DNA of 11,353 nt from Acidobacteriota bacterium (GCA_017860085.1 JAFNAJ010000047.1:1-11353); one strand, 5' to 3'. Shown: positions 1-7,785, counted from the first letter of the stretch. Notes: a model not told the origin generated them from the sequence alone. Program-made: numbers and translations.

Positions 1-1074
1 GCGCCGATCGAGGGGCAGGCGGAGCCCAGCCCGGCCGAGTTCGAGGTCCCTGAGACGGCCGCCGGCCTCAACGCCCGCTACACGTTCGACACCTTCGTGG
101 TCGGCTCGTCGAACCAGTTTGCCCATGCTGCGTGCCGGGCGGTGGCTGAGGCCCCGTCGCGGTCCTACAACCCGCTCTTCATCTACGGGGGCGTTGGGCT
201 GGGGAAGACGCACCTCATGCACGCGATTGGGCACTATGTGGTCCGCCAGACGCGCAACGTGCGGCTCACGTACATCTCGGCCGAGCGCTTCATGAACGAG
301 ATGATCAACGCGCTCCGCTACGACCGCATCCTGGACTTTCGCGAACGCTATCGCAGCGTCGATCTCCTGCTGGTCGACGACATTCAGTTCATCGCCGGCA
401 AAGAAGGTACGCAGACCGAGTTCTTCCATACCTTCAACGCGCTCTACGACTCGGCCAAGCAAATCGTCATCAGCAGCGACTGCCCGCCCCACGAGATTCC
501 GCAACTCGAAGAACGCCTGCGCTCGCGCTTCGAGTGGGGCCTCATTGCCGACATCCAGCCGCCGGACCTCGAGACCAAGGTCGCGATCCTCAAGAAGAAG
601 GCCGAAGCCGAGGCCGTCCCGTTGCCCGACAACGTGGCGATCTACATCGCCGGCAAGATCAAGTCGAACATCCGCGAACTCGAGGGATCACTCATCCGTC
701 TGGCGGCCTACGCGTCCCTGAAGGGCACCGAGATCTCGTTGCCGCTTGCGCAAGACGTGTTGAAGAACATCATCTCGACCGAGGAGCGCGCGGTCACCGT
801 GGAGATCGTCCAGAAGTTCGTTGCCGACTACTACCAGCTCAAGGTGAGCGATTTGAAGTCGCGCAACAACGCCAAGTCGATTGCCCTTCCGCGACAGGTC
901 GCGATGTATCTGTGCAAGCACCTCACCAATGCCTCACTCCCCGAGATCGGGCGCGCGTTCGGTGGCAAGCACCACTCCACGGTGATCCACTCCATCAGGA
1001 AGGTGACCAACCTGCGGAAGTCGGACGGCGATTTCAACAGCCTTCTCAACATGATGTTCGACAATTTCCGCTGA
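1..1074 (+). CDS. dnaA: Chromosomal replication initiator DnaA (5' end missing)
   Basis: DnaA is the AAA+ initiator that binds DnaA boxes at oriC, melts the origin and helps load the replicative helicase. The reading frame is open from base 1, so 357 codons are visible; domain I, most of domain II and the start lie upstream. A GTG at 97 is internal, because the conserved LNARYTFDTFVVGSSNQF stretch before and across it is already DnaA. Seen in order: Walker A GGVGLGKTH (187-213), Walker B LLLVDDIQ (364-387), sensor 1 region with SSD, arginine-finger box RLRSRFEWG with the finger at 526-528, sensor 2 NIRELEG, and the domain IV helix-turn-helix ending GGKHHSTVIHSIRKV. Two departures from the E. 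coli-type sequence are visible: Cys replaces Arg after SSD, and the DNA-contact signature reads KHHST instead of RDHTT. The TGA at 1072-1074 ends the protein at a normal C-terminus. The next gene is dnaN, as expected beside many bacterial origins. Confidence 0.98.
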   Translation, partial: APIEGQAEPSPAEFEVPETAAGLNARYTFDTFVVGSSNQFAHAACRAVAEAPSRSYNPLFIYGGVGLGKTHLMHAIGHYVVRQTRNVRLTYISAERFMNEMINALRYDRILDFRERYRSVDLLLVDDIQFIAGKEGTQTEFFHTFNALYDSAKQIVISSDCPPHEIPQLEERLRSRFEWGLIADIQPPDLETKVAILKKKAEAEAVPLPDNVAIYIAGKIKSNIRELEGSLIRLAAYASLKGTEISLPLAQDVLKNIISTEERAVTVEIVQKFVADYYQLKVSDLKSRNNAKSIALPRQVAMYLCKHLTNASLPEIGRAFGGKHHSTVIHSIRKVTNLRKSDGDFNSLLNMMFDNFR

Positions 1075-1094
1075 TCGTTTCGTCGACGCACGAC

Positions 1095-1103
1095 TTTTCC
1101 ACA
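1095..1103 (+). promoter_or_regulatory. Candidate DnaA box TTTTCCACA
   Basis: TTTTCCACA differs from the E. coli consensus TTATCCACA at one position and matches a form common in other bacteria, including cyanobacteria. It lies 21 bases after the dnaA stop codon. It is the best box in the gap; the other TTTTC-starting 9-mers are weaker. Confidence 0.55.
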
Positions 1104-1208
1104 GACCCTCGTCCGTCGGGCCGCCTGCCGAATGTGCACCGCCAGATTCGCACACCCGACGCCTGGGATCCCCACCCCGGACTCCACCGGAAAAGCCCGC
1201 CAGAAATC

Positions 1209-1250
1209 GTTGAAAAGCAACACTTTGACGGTGATTTGAGGCTTTTCAAC
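1209..1250. repeat. Perfect 10-bp inverted repeat upstream of dnaN
   Basis: GTTGAAAAGC at 1209-1218 is the exact reverse complement of GCTTTTCAAC at 1241-1250, with 22 bases between them. The outward-reading 9-mers resemble weak DnaA boxes (TTTTCAACA at 1243-1251 on +, TTTTCAACG at 1208-1216 on -). The right arm sits where the -35 element of the dnaN promoter would be. No T-tract follows, so a rho-independent terminator is unlikely. A protein-binding operator is the better reading, but the binding protein is inference. Confidence 0.6.
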
Positions 1251-1256
1251 AGGGCC

Positions 1257-1305
1257 TTGTTCTTGTTATACTTTTCTGTCTTCCTGATCACTGTTCATCT
1301 TTCAA
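1257..1305. other. A/T-rich tract before dnaN (possible unwinding element)
   Basis: By hand count, 33 of 49 bases are A or T, standing out in a strongly GC-rich window. The + strand is pyrimidine-rich. It follows directly on the inverted repeat and contains the candidate dnaN -10 element. Easy melting would suit either an origin unwinding element or simply a promoter; the sequence alone does not decide. Confidence 0.35.
1264..1272 (+). promoter_or_regulatory. Candidate extended -10 promoter for dnaN
   Basis: TGTTATACT reads as an extended -10 element (TGn followed by TATACT, five of six matches to TATAAT). No good -35 hexamer lies 17 bases upstream; TTTCAA at 1244-1249 is poor, which fits an extended -10 promoter. 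Transcription would start near 1279 and give a leader of about 70 bases before the dnaN ATG. The right arm of the 10-bp inverted repeat overlaps the -35 position, suggesting control at this site. Confidence 0.45.
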
Positions 1306-1350
1306 GGAAGACGTAGCCGGCACGTCGTCCCGAGAGAGGCTTCGACCCGC

Positions 1351-2478
1351 ATGGAACTCGTCGTCCGCAAAGCCGATCTGCTTCGCGAACTCCAACTCCT
1401 CCAGGGCATCGTCGAGCGGAAGATCACGAAGCCCGTGCTGGGCAATGTTCTGGTCGAGGCTGGTGAGAACGAACTTCGCCTGTTTGCGACCGACCTCGAC
1501 GTGGGCATGAGAAGTCGCTGCGACGCGTCGGTGTCGCGGCCGGGCTCGGTGACCATTCCTGCCAAGAAGCTCTTCGAAATCGTTCGAGCTTTGCCTGAGA
1601 CCGACGTGCGGATCGAGGAAGACCAGAACGCGGTGCGCGTGGCGGCCGATCGGTTCGACTCGCGGATGGCCACCGAACCGGTTGAGGAGTACCCGCTCTT
1701 CCCGACGGAAGGTGACGAAGGGCCCGACGAGTTGGCTGCTGCCGGTCTCCGGCAGATGGTGGCGAAGACCCACTTTGCGGTGACTGGTGAGGACACTCGG
1801 TATTTCCTGAATGGCGCCTTGCTGGTCCTCAAGCGGGACGCCATGAGCCTGGTGGCGACAGACGGCCATCGGCTGGCCCTGATCACGGTTCCTCGTAGCG
1901 TCGAAGGCAAGAAGAAGCGCGAGGCCGAAACTGGAGACGAGGATCGCGTCATCCTGCCAAAGAAGACCCTGGCCGAGCTGGGCCGGCTGCTCGCTGATTC
2001 GGATGTTGACGTGGCGTTCTCGAAAGGCGGCAATCACCTGTTCTTCAAGGTGGGCGATCGCGTACTCGTGTCGCGCGTGATCGACGGGAATTTCCCGGCG
2101 TACGACCGAGTCATTCCGAAGGGGAACGACAAGCGTGTGGAGTTCGAGCGCGACCGGCTGACGAGCGCGGTCCGGCGCGTGGCGCTGCTCTCGAACGAGC
2201 GTTCGCGCGCGGTCACCTTCCAGATGGACCCTGGACAGGTGGAAGTCAGTTCGCGGAGCGCGGAGTTCGGCGATGCGCGCGAAGTGCTGATGGTGGAGTA
2301 CGACGGGCCGTCGTTGAAGATCTGCTTCAACGCCCAGTATGTGCTCGATTTCCTGAACGCCGTAGAGACCGAGCGCGTATCGCTCGACTTCAAGGACGAC
2401 GTGAGCCAGTCGCTGATGAGGCCGGTCGCTCCGGAAGGGTACGATTATCTGTACGTGATCATGCCCATGCGGCTCTAG
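1351..2478 (+). CDS. dnaN: DNA polymerase III beta sliding clamp
   Basis: The beta clamp is a ring-shaped dimer that encircles DNA and tethers polymerase III and repair proteins. The protein has 375 residues, close to the usual 365-380, and the three clamp domains cover roughly residues 1-122, 130-250 and 251-375. Family signatures seen: TRYFLNG (149-155), VATDGHRLA (168-176), GNFPAYDRVIP (246-256), FNAQYVLDFL (326-335), and the C-terminus YVIMPMRL, whose MPMRL end forms part of the peptide-binding pocket. The ATG at 1351 is supported by a GAGAGAGG purine run at 1332-1339 and by the typical N-terminus with KADLLRELQLLQGIVERK. A candidate extended -10 promoter lies about 80 bases upstream. gyrB follows after 68 bases with no recF between them. 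Nothing is truncated and no key segment is missing. Confidence 0.98.
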   Translation: MELVVRKADLLRELQLLQGIVERKITKPVLGNVLVEAGENELRLFATDLDVGMRSRCDASVSRPGSVTIPAKKLFEIVRALPETDVRIEEDQNAVRVAADRFDSRMATEPVEEYPLFPTEGDEGPDELAAAGLRQMVAKTHFAVTGEDTRYFLNGALLVLKRDAMSLVATDGHRLALITVPRSVEGKKKREAETGDEDRVILPKKTLAELGRLLADSDVDVAFSKGGNHLFFKVGDRVLVSRVIDGNFPAYDRVIPKGNDKRVEFERDRLTSAVRRVALLSNERSRAVTFQMDPGQVEVSSRSAEFGDAREVLMVEYDGPSLKICFNAQYVLDFLNAVETERVSLDFKDDVSQSLMRPVAPEGYDYLYVIMPMRL

Positions 2479-2546
2479 GCCGCCGGCGTGGCACGTCGGT
2501 CGGGCGCTCGTGAGTCCCTCGCCGCCCGGCGCCAGACAACCCAAGC

Positions 2547-5147
2547 ATGGATCACCTCGAAAGCCAGAACGACGTTCAGCACCCGGACGAGCAGGGGGTG
2601 CCGGCGGAAGCTGCCGGCGCAGTCGACCTCCTGCCGGATGTTGAAGACTACGGTGCGGACAAGATCAAGGTCCTCGAAGGCCTGGAAGCTGTCCGCACGC
2701 GGCCGGCCATGTACATCGGGTCGACCGGTGAGCCGGGACTGCATCATCTCGTCTACGAGATCGTCGACAACTCGATCGACGAAGCACTGGCCGGTTTCTG
2801 CGACGACGTGTCGGTGACGATTCACGTCGACAACTCCGTGACCGTGATCGACAACGGCCGCGGCATCCCGGTGGACCAGCACACCAGCGGCCGGTCGGCG
2901 GCCGAGGTGGTGCTCACGGTCCTGCACGCCGGCGGCAAGTTCGACAACGAGAGCTACAAGGTCTCGGGAGGGCTGCACGGCGTTGGCATCTCGGTGGTCA
3001 ACGCCCTGTCGGAGTGGCTCGAGGTGGAGATCTGGCGCAACGGCCAGGTGCACCAGCAACTGTACGAGCGGGGCAAGCCCGCCGGCGACCTGGCAATCAC
3101 GGGCACGACCCGTCGGCGCGGCACGCGCGTCACGTTCATGCCCGACCCGGAGATCTTCGAGACCACCGTCTTCAGCTACGACACGCTCGCCCAGCGGCTG
3201 CGCGAGCTGGCCTTCCTCAACGCCGGCGTGCGCATCACGCTCGCCGACGAGCGCCAGAACGGCAAGAGCCACGAGTTCCTCTATCGCGGCGGGATCAACG
3301 AGTTCGTCACGTTCCTCAACACGAACAAGTCGGCGATCAACGAAGAGCCGATCTACATGCGTGGCGAGAAGGACGGCGCCGATGTCGAGATCGCGCTGCA
3401 GTGGAACGACGGCTACAGCGAGACGGTGTTCTCGTTTGCCAACAACATCAACACGCACGAAGGAGGCACGCACCTCTCCGGCTTCCGCGCCGCGCTGACG
3501 CGCACGGTCAACGCGTACGCCGCCAAGAACAACCTCACCAAGGACCTGAGCGACAGCATCAGCGGTGACGACATTCGCGAGGGCCTCACCGGCGTCATCT
3601 CGGTGAAGATCCCGCGCCCGCAGTTCGAAGGGCAGACCAAGACGAAGCTCGGCAACACCGAGATCAAGGGAATCGTCGAGGCCATTGTCTACGACAAGCT
3701 CGGCGCGTTCCTCGACGAAACGCCCGCCGTCGCGCGCCGGGTCATCCAGAAGGCCGTCGATGCGGCCCGGGCCCGCGAGGCCGCGCGCAAGGCGCGCGAT
3801 CTGGTTCGTCGCAAGGGCGCCCTCGAGAACAGCGCGCTCCCTGGCAAGCTGGCCGACTGCCAGGAACGGGACCCGGCCCTGTGCGAGCTCTACATCGTCG
3901 AGGGTGAGTCGGCTGGAGGGTCGGCGAAGCAGGGGCGCGACAGGCGGTTCCAGGCGATCCTGCCGGTGAAGGGCAAGATTCTCAACGTCGAGAAGGCCCG
4001 CTTCGACAAGATGCTCTCGAGCGACGAGATCCGAACGATGATCTCAGCCCTCGGCTGCGGCATCGGGTCGGACGATTTCGACCTGTCGAAGCTGCGGTAT
4101 CACCGCATCATCATCATGACCGATGCCGACGTCGACGGCTCGCACATCCGCACGCTGCTGCTCACGTTCTTCTACCGGCAGATGCGGGAGCTGGTCGACC
4201 ACGGCCACGTGTACATCGCCCAGCCGCCCCTTTACCGCGTGAAGCGCGGCAAGTCGGAGACCTACGTCAAGGACGACCGCGGGCTCGAAACGTGGCTCAT
4301 CCGCCGGGCCGTCGAATCACGCAGCGTGCGGTTTGCCAACGGGTCGGACGTGTCGGGGCCCGACCTCGAGGACGTGCTGCAGAAGTTCATGACCTTTGCC
4401 AAGCAGCTTCGGCTCACCGAACGCCGCTGCGGCGACCGCGAGCTCGTGCTCACGCTCCTCGAGCGCGGCGCACACGACCGGACGTTCTTCGCCAACCGCG
4501 ACGCCGTCGCCGCGATTGGCGAGGCGGTGGCCTCTCCGTCGCGCACGTTCCACATCGAGACCGACGAGGAGCACAACCTCCACGAACTGGTCGTCGAGAG
4601 CCGGACCAACGGCTACGTCCGGCGCCACCGCGCGGGATCCGAGCTCGTGACGAGCGGCGAGTACCGGTCGCTCGTGGCGGCCTGGCGCGACGTGCACGGC
4701 CTGCGCGGGCCGTTTCTCGTGGCGGTGAAAGGCCGGGTCGAGGAGACCGCTGAAGAGGAAGTCCCGACCGCCGGTGCGGATGGAACGACCTTCGGCGGCG
4801 GTCCAGTGGACACGGCCACGCGCATGGCAGCCGAGCCAAGGGCCGATGCGGCGTCGCCGCGCGAAGGCGAGCAGGCCTTCGACACCATCGACGCGCTCGT
4901 CGACTACTTCATCGCTGCGGGGAAGAAGGGCGTGGCCATCACGCGCTACAAGGGCCTCGGCGAGATGAACCCCGAGCAGCTCTGGGAAACCACCATGAAG
5001 CCCGAGGTGCGGACGCTGCTGCAGGTTCGCGCAGAGGACCACACCGAGGCCGACCTGATGTTCACGACCCTCATGGGCGACCAGGTCGAACCGCGACGAC
5101 GGTTCATCGAGGAGAACGCCCTCGACGTGCGAAACCTCGACATCTGA
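2547..5147 (+). CDS. gyrB: DNA gyrase subunit B (ATPase/TOPRIM)
   Basis: GyrB supplies the ATPase and the TOPRIM metal site of the A2B2 gyrase that introduces negative supercoils. At 866 residues it is longer than E. coli GyrB (804). Seen in order: a 34-residue acidic N-terminal extension; GHKL ATPase with EIVDNSIDEA (71-80, Glu71 the likely catalytic base), DNGRGIP (102-108) and GGLHGVGISVVNALS (141-155); QTKTKLGN (363-370); TOPRIM EGESAGGSA (452-460) and DADVD (526-530); then a proteobacterial-type insertion from about 575 to 785; then RYKGLGEMNPEQLWETTM and the end VRNLDI. Within the insertion, residues about 733-776 are a low-complexity Glu/Ala/Gly/Asp-rich linker. E454 stands where E. 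coli has D426; K475 matches K447. The ATG at 2547 is the first start after an in-frame TGA at 2511; no clear Shine-Dalgarno is visible. gyrA follows 19 bases later, so the two are probably co-transcribed. GyrB is preferred over ParE because of the gyrA partner. Confidence 0.97.
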   Translation: MDHLESQNDVQHPDEQGVPAEAAGAVDLLPDVEDYGADKIKVLEGLEAVRTRPAMYIGSTGEPGLHHLVYEIVDNSIDEALAGFCDDVSVTIHVDNSVTVIDNGRGIPVDQHTSGRSAAEVVLTVLHAGGKFDNESYKVSGGLHGVGISVVNALSEWLEVEIWRNGQVHQQLYERGKPAGDLAITGTTRRRGTRVTFMPDPEIFETTVFSYDTLAQRLRELAFLNAGVRITLADERQNGKSHEFLYRGGINEFVTFLNTNKSAINEEPIYMRGEKDGADVEIALQWNDGYSETVFSFANNINTHEGGTHLSGFRAALTRTVNAYAAKNNLTKDLSDSISGDDIREGLTGVISVKIPRPQFEGQTKTKLGNTEIKGIVEAIVYDKLGAFLDETPAVARRVIQKAVDAARAREAARKARDLVRRKGALENSALPGKLADCQERDPALCELYIVEGESAGGSAKQGRDRRFQAILPVKGKILNVEKARFDKMLSSDEIRTMISALGCGIGSDDFDLSKLRYHRIIIMTDADVDGSHIRTLLLTFFYRQMRELVDHGHVYIAQPPLYRVKRGKSETYVKDDRGLETWLIRRAVESRSVRFANGSDVSGPDLEDVLQKFMTFAKQLRLTERRCGDRELVLTLLERGAHDRTFFANRDAVAAIGEAVASPSRTFHIETDEEHNLHELVVESRTNGYVRRHRAGSELVTSGEYRSLVAAWRDVHGLRGPFLVAVKGRVEETAEEEVPTAGADGTTFGGGPVDTATRMAAEPRADAASPREGEQAFDTIDALVDYFIAAGKKGVAITRYKGLGEMNPEQLWETTMKPEVRTLLQVRAEDHTEADLMFTTLMGDQVEPRRRFIEENALDVRNLDI

Positions 5148-5166
5148 CGAGCGGCCCCCGAATCCC

Positions 5167-7716
5167 ATGACCCAGTTCGCCCACTCGCGCATCCCCGTCA
5201 ACATCGAAGACGAGATGAGACGCTCGTACATGGACTACGCCATGAGCGTCATCATCGGCCGGGCGCTTCCCGATGTCCGCGACGGGCTGAAGCCCGCGCA
5301 CCGGCGCGTGCTGTACGGCATGCGGCTGATGGGCCTGGCGAGCAACCGCACCTACCGCAAGTGCGCCAAGATCGTCGGCGAGGTGATGGGGAACTTCCAT
5401 CCCCACGGAGACGCGTCGATCTACGACACGCTCGTGCGCCTCGCGCAGGACTTCAACATGCGGCATCCCCTGGTGGATCCCCAGGGGAACTTCGGCTCCG
5501 TGGACGGCGACCCGCCCGCGGCCATGCGCTACACCGAAGCACGGCTCACGGCGCTGGCCGAAGAGCTGATGCGGGACCTCGACAAGGAAACCGTCGACTT
5601 CGTTCCGAACTACGACGAGACCACCGAGGAGCCGAGCGTGCTCCCGGCGCCGTTCCCGAACCTGCTGGTGAACGGATCGGCCGGCATCGCCGTCGGCATG
5701 GCGACCAACGTGCCGCCCCACAATCTCGGGGAAGTGATCGACGGCCTCGTGTGGCTCATCGAGCACACCCAGGTCGGAGGACCGCGTCGCGACGGGCCAG
5801 CCCAGCTGACGCGCGAGCAGAAGCTCAAGCACCTCATCGGCATCATCCGCGGTCCCGATTTTCCAACCGGCGGCACCATCGTGGGCCACGCCGGCATCGT
5901 GCAGGCGTTCGCGACCGGCCGCGGCTCCATCACGATTCGCGCCCGGGCCGAGTTCGAGGAGTCGAAGAAGGGCGACCGCACCTCCATCGTCGTCAGCGAG
6001 ATTCCCTACCAGGTCAACAAGGCCAAGCTGCTGGAGAAAATCGCTGAGCTCGTCCGCGACAAGATCATCGAAGGCATCTCGGACCTGCGGGACGAGTCCG
6101 ACCGAGAAGGTCTCCGCGTGGTCATCGAGTTGAAGCGGGGCGAGCTGCCAGAGGTGGTGCTCAACAACCTGTACAAGCACACGCCGCTGCAGACCACCTT
6201 CGGCATCATCATGCTCGCCATCGTCGGGGGGCGGCCGCGTGTGCTGTCGCTCGTGGAGATGCTCGAGCAGTTCGTCGAGTTCCGGCGCGACGTGGTGCGC
6301 CGACGGACCGAGTTCGAGCTGCGCAAGGCCGAGGCGCGCGCGCACATCCTCGAAGGACTCAGGATCGCCCTCGACCACCTCGACGCGGTCATCACCCTCA
6401 TCCGGGGGTCGAAGAGCCCAGCCGACGCCAGGGTCGGCCTGGTGCGTGAGTTCGGGCTGTCGGAGATCCAGGCCCAGGCCATCCTCGACATGCAGCTGCA
6501 GCGCCTGACGGGGCTCGAGCGGCAGAAGATCCTCGACGAGCTGGCCGAGCTCCGAGCGACGATCGAGCGACTGCGGGCCATCCTTGGCAGCGAAGCGCTC
6601 CTGATGGACATCGTGGTCCGGGAGCTCCGCGAGACGCGCGAGCGCTACGCCAATCCCCGCCGCACCGACATCGTCGATGAGAGCGGCGAGCTGACGGTCG
6701 AGGACCTGATTGCCGACGAGGACATGGTCATCACGGCGTCGGGGACCGGCTACATCAAGCGGACCTCGCTCTCGACCTACCGCAGCCAGCGCCGCGGCGG
6801 CAAGGGCCGGATCGGCATGTCGATTCGGGAGGAGGATGCCGTCAGCCACCTGTTCGTGGCCTCGACGCACTCCTACATCATGATCTTCTCGGACCGAGGC
6901 CGGGCCTACTGGCTCAAGGTCCACGAGATCCCCGTGGTGGCACCCGACGGCAGGGGCACCCCGATCGTCAACCTGGCCTCGATGGAATCCGGCGAGCGCA
7001 TCGCCGCCCTGATGGCCGTCCGCGACTGGCCCGCCGAGGACGACCGCGAGTTCATCCTGATGGGCACCCGCAAGGGCGTGGTCAAGAAGACCGACCTGCG
7101 AGCCTTCAGCAACCCGAGGTCAGGTGGTATCATCGCCATCGGCGTCGACCCGGACGATGCGGTGATCGGCGTCCAGTTGACCGACGGCCGCAACGAAGTC
7201 CTGCTCGGCACCCGCAGCGGGATGGCCATCCGGTTCCTCGAGGCCGACGTCCGGCCGATGGGGCGGACGGCCTACGGGGTGCGGGGGATCTCCCTGCGCG
7301 ACGACGAAGTCGTGGCCATGGAGGTCGTGAGGGCCGGCAGCGCGGTCCTGACGGTCACCGAGAACGGATACGGCAAGCGGACCGACCTCGAGGAATACCG
7401 GGTGCAGTCCCGCGGCGGACTGGGTATCATCAATATCCAGACGACCGACCGGAACGGCCGGGTCGTGGGGCTTGCCTGCGTCACCGAAGACGACGAGGTG
7501 ATGCTCGTCACGGAAGCGGGTAAAATCCTGCGGACCGGGGTTGCCGACGTGCGGATTATCGGGCGTGCCACGCAGGGCGTCCGGATGATCGAGATTGACG
7601 AAGGAGACCGGGTGGTCTCCCTGGCGCGCTTCGCCGGGCGCGACGACTCCGACGAGTCGGACCAGGGGGAGGAACCCGGTGGCGCTCCGGCGGAAGAGCG
7701 TTCAGAGCAAGACTGA
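5167..7716 (+). CDS. gyrA: DNA gyrase subunit A
   Basis: GyrA carries the DNA cleavage-religation centre and the DNA-wrapping domain of gyrase. The 849 residues include the winged-helix/tower part (about 30-500) with the active-site Tyr122 in AAMRYTE, which matches E. coli numbering exactly. A C-terminal beta-pinwheel (about 505-825) contains a perfect GyrA box QRRGGKG (541-547), which marks it as gyrase rather than topoisomerase IV ParC. Related weaker motifs (QSRGGLG, 747-753) mark further blades. An acidic tail (about 826-849) ends the protein. In the quinolone-resistance region the sequence is HPHGDASIYD: residue 83 is Ala and residue 87 is Asp. The ATG at 5167 lies 19 bases after the gyrB stop, with only a weak ribosome-binding site, so translation may be coupled to gyrB. 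The gene is intact. Confidence 0.98.
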   Translation: MTQFAHSRIPVNIEDEMRRSYMDYAMSVIIGRALPDVRDGLKPAHRRVLYGMRLMGLASNRTYRKCAKIVGEVMGNFHPHGDASIYDTLVRLAQDFNMRHPLVDPQGNFGSVDGDPPAAMRYTEARLTALAEELMRDLDKETVDFVPNYDETTEEPSVLPAPFPNLLVNGSAGIAVGMATNVPPHNLGEVIDGLVWLIEHTQVGGPRRDGPAQLTREQKLKHLIGIIRGPDFPTGGTIVGHAGIVQAFATGRGSITIRARAEFEESKKGDRTSIVVSEIPYQVNKAKLLEKIAELVRDKIIEGISDLRDESDREGLRVVIELKRGELPEVVLNNLYKHTPLQTTFGIIMLAIVGGRPRVLSLVEMLEQFVEFRRDVVRRRTEFELRKAEARAHILEGLRIALDHLDAVITLIRGSKSPADARVGLVREFGLSEIQAQAILDMQLQRLTGLERQKILDELAELRATIERLRAILGSEALLMDIVVRELRETRERYANPRRTDIVDESGELTVEDLIADEDMVITASGTGYIKRTSLSTYRSQRRGGKGRIGMSIREEDAVSHLFVASTHSYIMIFSDRGRAYWLKVHEIPVVAPDGRGTPIVNLASMESGERIAALMAVRDWPAEDDREFILMGTRKGVVKKTDLRAFSNPRSGGIIAIGVDPDDAVIGVQLTDGRNEVLLGTRSGMAIRFLEADVRPMGRTAYGVRGISLRDDEVVAMEVVRAGSAVLTVTENGYGKRTDLEEYRVQSRGGLGIINIQTTDRNGRVVGLACVTEDDEVMLVTEAGKILRTGVADVRIIGRATQGVRMIEIDEGDRVVSLARFAGRDDSDESDQGEEPGGAPAEERSEQD

Positions 7717-7785
7717 CGGCGGTTCGTGGGTACGGGGCCCGTGCGGGATGCGCGGGTTCGTCACGCGCCGGTGCAGCCCGCCGGC

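Larger units (their letters stand above)
1075..1350. other. dnaA-dnaN intergenic region, candidate origin or DnaA-controlled promoter region
   Basis: This 276-base non-coding gap is the longest in the window. It contains one good DnaA box (1095-1103). The core CTTTTC occurs five times: on + at 1094-1099, 1242-1247 and 1271-1276, and on - at 1190-1195 and 1212-1217. It also holds a perfect 10-bp inverted repeat and an A/T-rich pyrimidine-skewed tract. The 9-mers starting with TTTTC are TTTTCCACA, TTTTCCGGT, TTTTCAACG, TTTTCAACA and TTTTCTGTC, so only the first is close to a classical box and the fourth is moderate. Known: many bacterial origins lie next to dnaA, either upstream of it or between dnaA and dnaN. 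Inferred: origin function here is plausible, but the dnaA upstream region is outside the window and could be the real oriC. No gene or RNA is evident in the gap. Confidence 0.45.

Noticed and set aside
1209..1250. Inverted repeat as the dnaA transcription terminator
   Set aside because: The spacer is 22 bases, the stem has only 10 bp and no T-tract follows; an operator or DnaA-binding role fits better.
1288..2544. Long - strand open frame (418 codons) opposite dnaN
   Set aside because: It mirrors the codon structure of dnaN, has no recognisable domain and no ribosome-binding site; long antisense frames are expected in GC-rich genes.
5104..6924. Long - strand open frame (606 codons) opposite gyrA
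   Set aside because: The composition is rich in Asp, His, Arg and Val as expected from the complement of a GC-rich gene, with no motif; gyrA on the other strand is certain.
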